A stretch of 5,781 bases of DNA from an uncultured Gammaproteobacteria bacterium. GTDB lineage: Bacteria; Pseudomonadota; Gammaproteobacteria; CAJQNE01. A program made the translations under genes and the position numbers. Positions 5,695 through 5,781 of the stretch are shown here, one piece after another (the stretch's first letter is position 1; each line of letters starts with the position of its first letter). The notes under the pieces were generated by a model. It ran no database searches, was not told the DNA's origin, and saw only the letters and a list, made by a program, of their open reading frames with translations. The stretch lies in contig CAJQNE010000061.1 of assembly GCA_905479545.1 (NCBI GenBank), positions 1-5,781 of the forward strand, read 5' to 3'.

Positions 5695-5781
5695 ATGTTA
5701 ACGGCTTCTGTTCGCTCAGCGTTGCTCAGCGTTTTTATAAGTTCTTCGCTCGCCGCCTGCGGTGGTGGCTCTAGTGGCAGT
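5695..5781 (+). CDS. Lipoprotein, N-terminal fragment cut by window edge
   Basis: An ATG opens a frame that runs uninterrupted for 29 codons to the window end. The product starts MLTASVRSALLSVF, then SSSLAAC and GGGSSGS. This is a textbook type II signal peptide: a short n-region with one Arg, a hydrophobic core, and the lipobox LAAC with Cys22 as the lipidated residue. A glycine/serine linker follows, as in many outer-membrane lipoproteins and secreted enzymes of marine Gammaproteobacteria. The mature domain is outside the window, so function cannot be named. A weak GGA (5683-5685) lies nine bases upstream as a possible ribosome binding site. Confidence 0.8.
   Translation, partial: MLTASVRSALLSVFISSSLAACGGGSSGS

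Overview
The window looks like ordinary chromosomal DNA from a gammaproteobacterium. AroB has the enteric/pseudomonad length and keeps its metal ligands at the same numbers as the E. coli enzyme. Base composition is mid-range by eye. The lipoprotein starting at the right edge has the Cys-Gly-Gly-Gly-Ser-Ser start common in marine Gammaproteobacteria. A marine lineage of the Cellvibrionales kind is a guess, not a demonstration. I see no transposase, integrase, phage gene, CRISPR array, tRNA or rRNA.

Layout, left to right. (1) aroB (3-dehydroquinate synthase, shikimate pathway) lies on the minus strand. A perfect 12-bp inverted repeat surrounds its stop codon, and a likely sigma70 promoter lies just upstream of its start. 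(2) A 270-bp divergent intergenic region follows; it holds only one doubtful 49-codon ORF. (3) On the plus strand comes a membrane-bound class III nucleotide cyclase with about seven transmembrane helices and a C-terminal catalytic domain. (4) Next, on the same strand, is a DUF3179 lipoprotein. (5) Two minus-strand genes converge on it with only 10 bp between stop codons: a small protein with two CDGSH iron-sulfur motifs, and upstream of it speE (spermidine synthase). The speE stop and the GTG start of the CDGSH gene share one base, so the pair is very probably co-transcribed and translationally coupled. (6) speE has a consensus TATAAT box framed by GCGCGC on both sides. (7) At the right edge a plus-strand lipoprotein gene begins and is cut off after 29 codons.

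The genes do not form one pathway. aroB and speE are housekeeping metabolism. The cyclase is a probable membrane sensor that makes a cyclic nucleotide. The DUF3179 protein is an envelope lipoprotein of unknown function, and the CDGSH protein is a small predicted Fe-S protein.

The points most worth a second look are the non-canonical base-recognition positions of the cyclase, the speE/CDGSH overlap with a CDGCH variant motif, the inverted repeat over the aroB stop, and aroB standing without aroK directly upstream. I found no convincing evidence of a previously undescribed multi-gene system.
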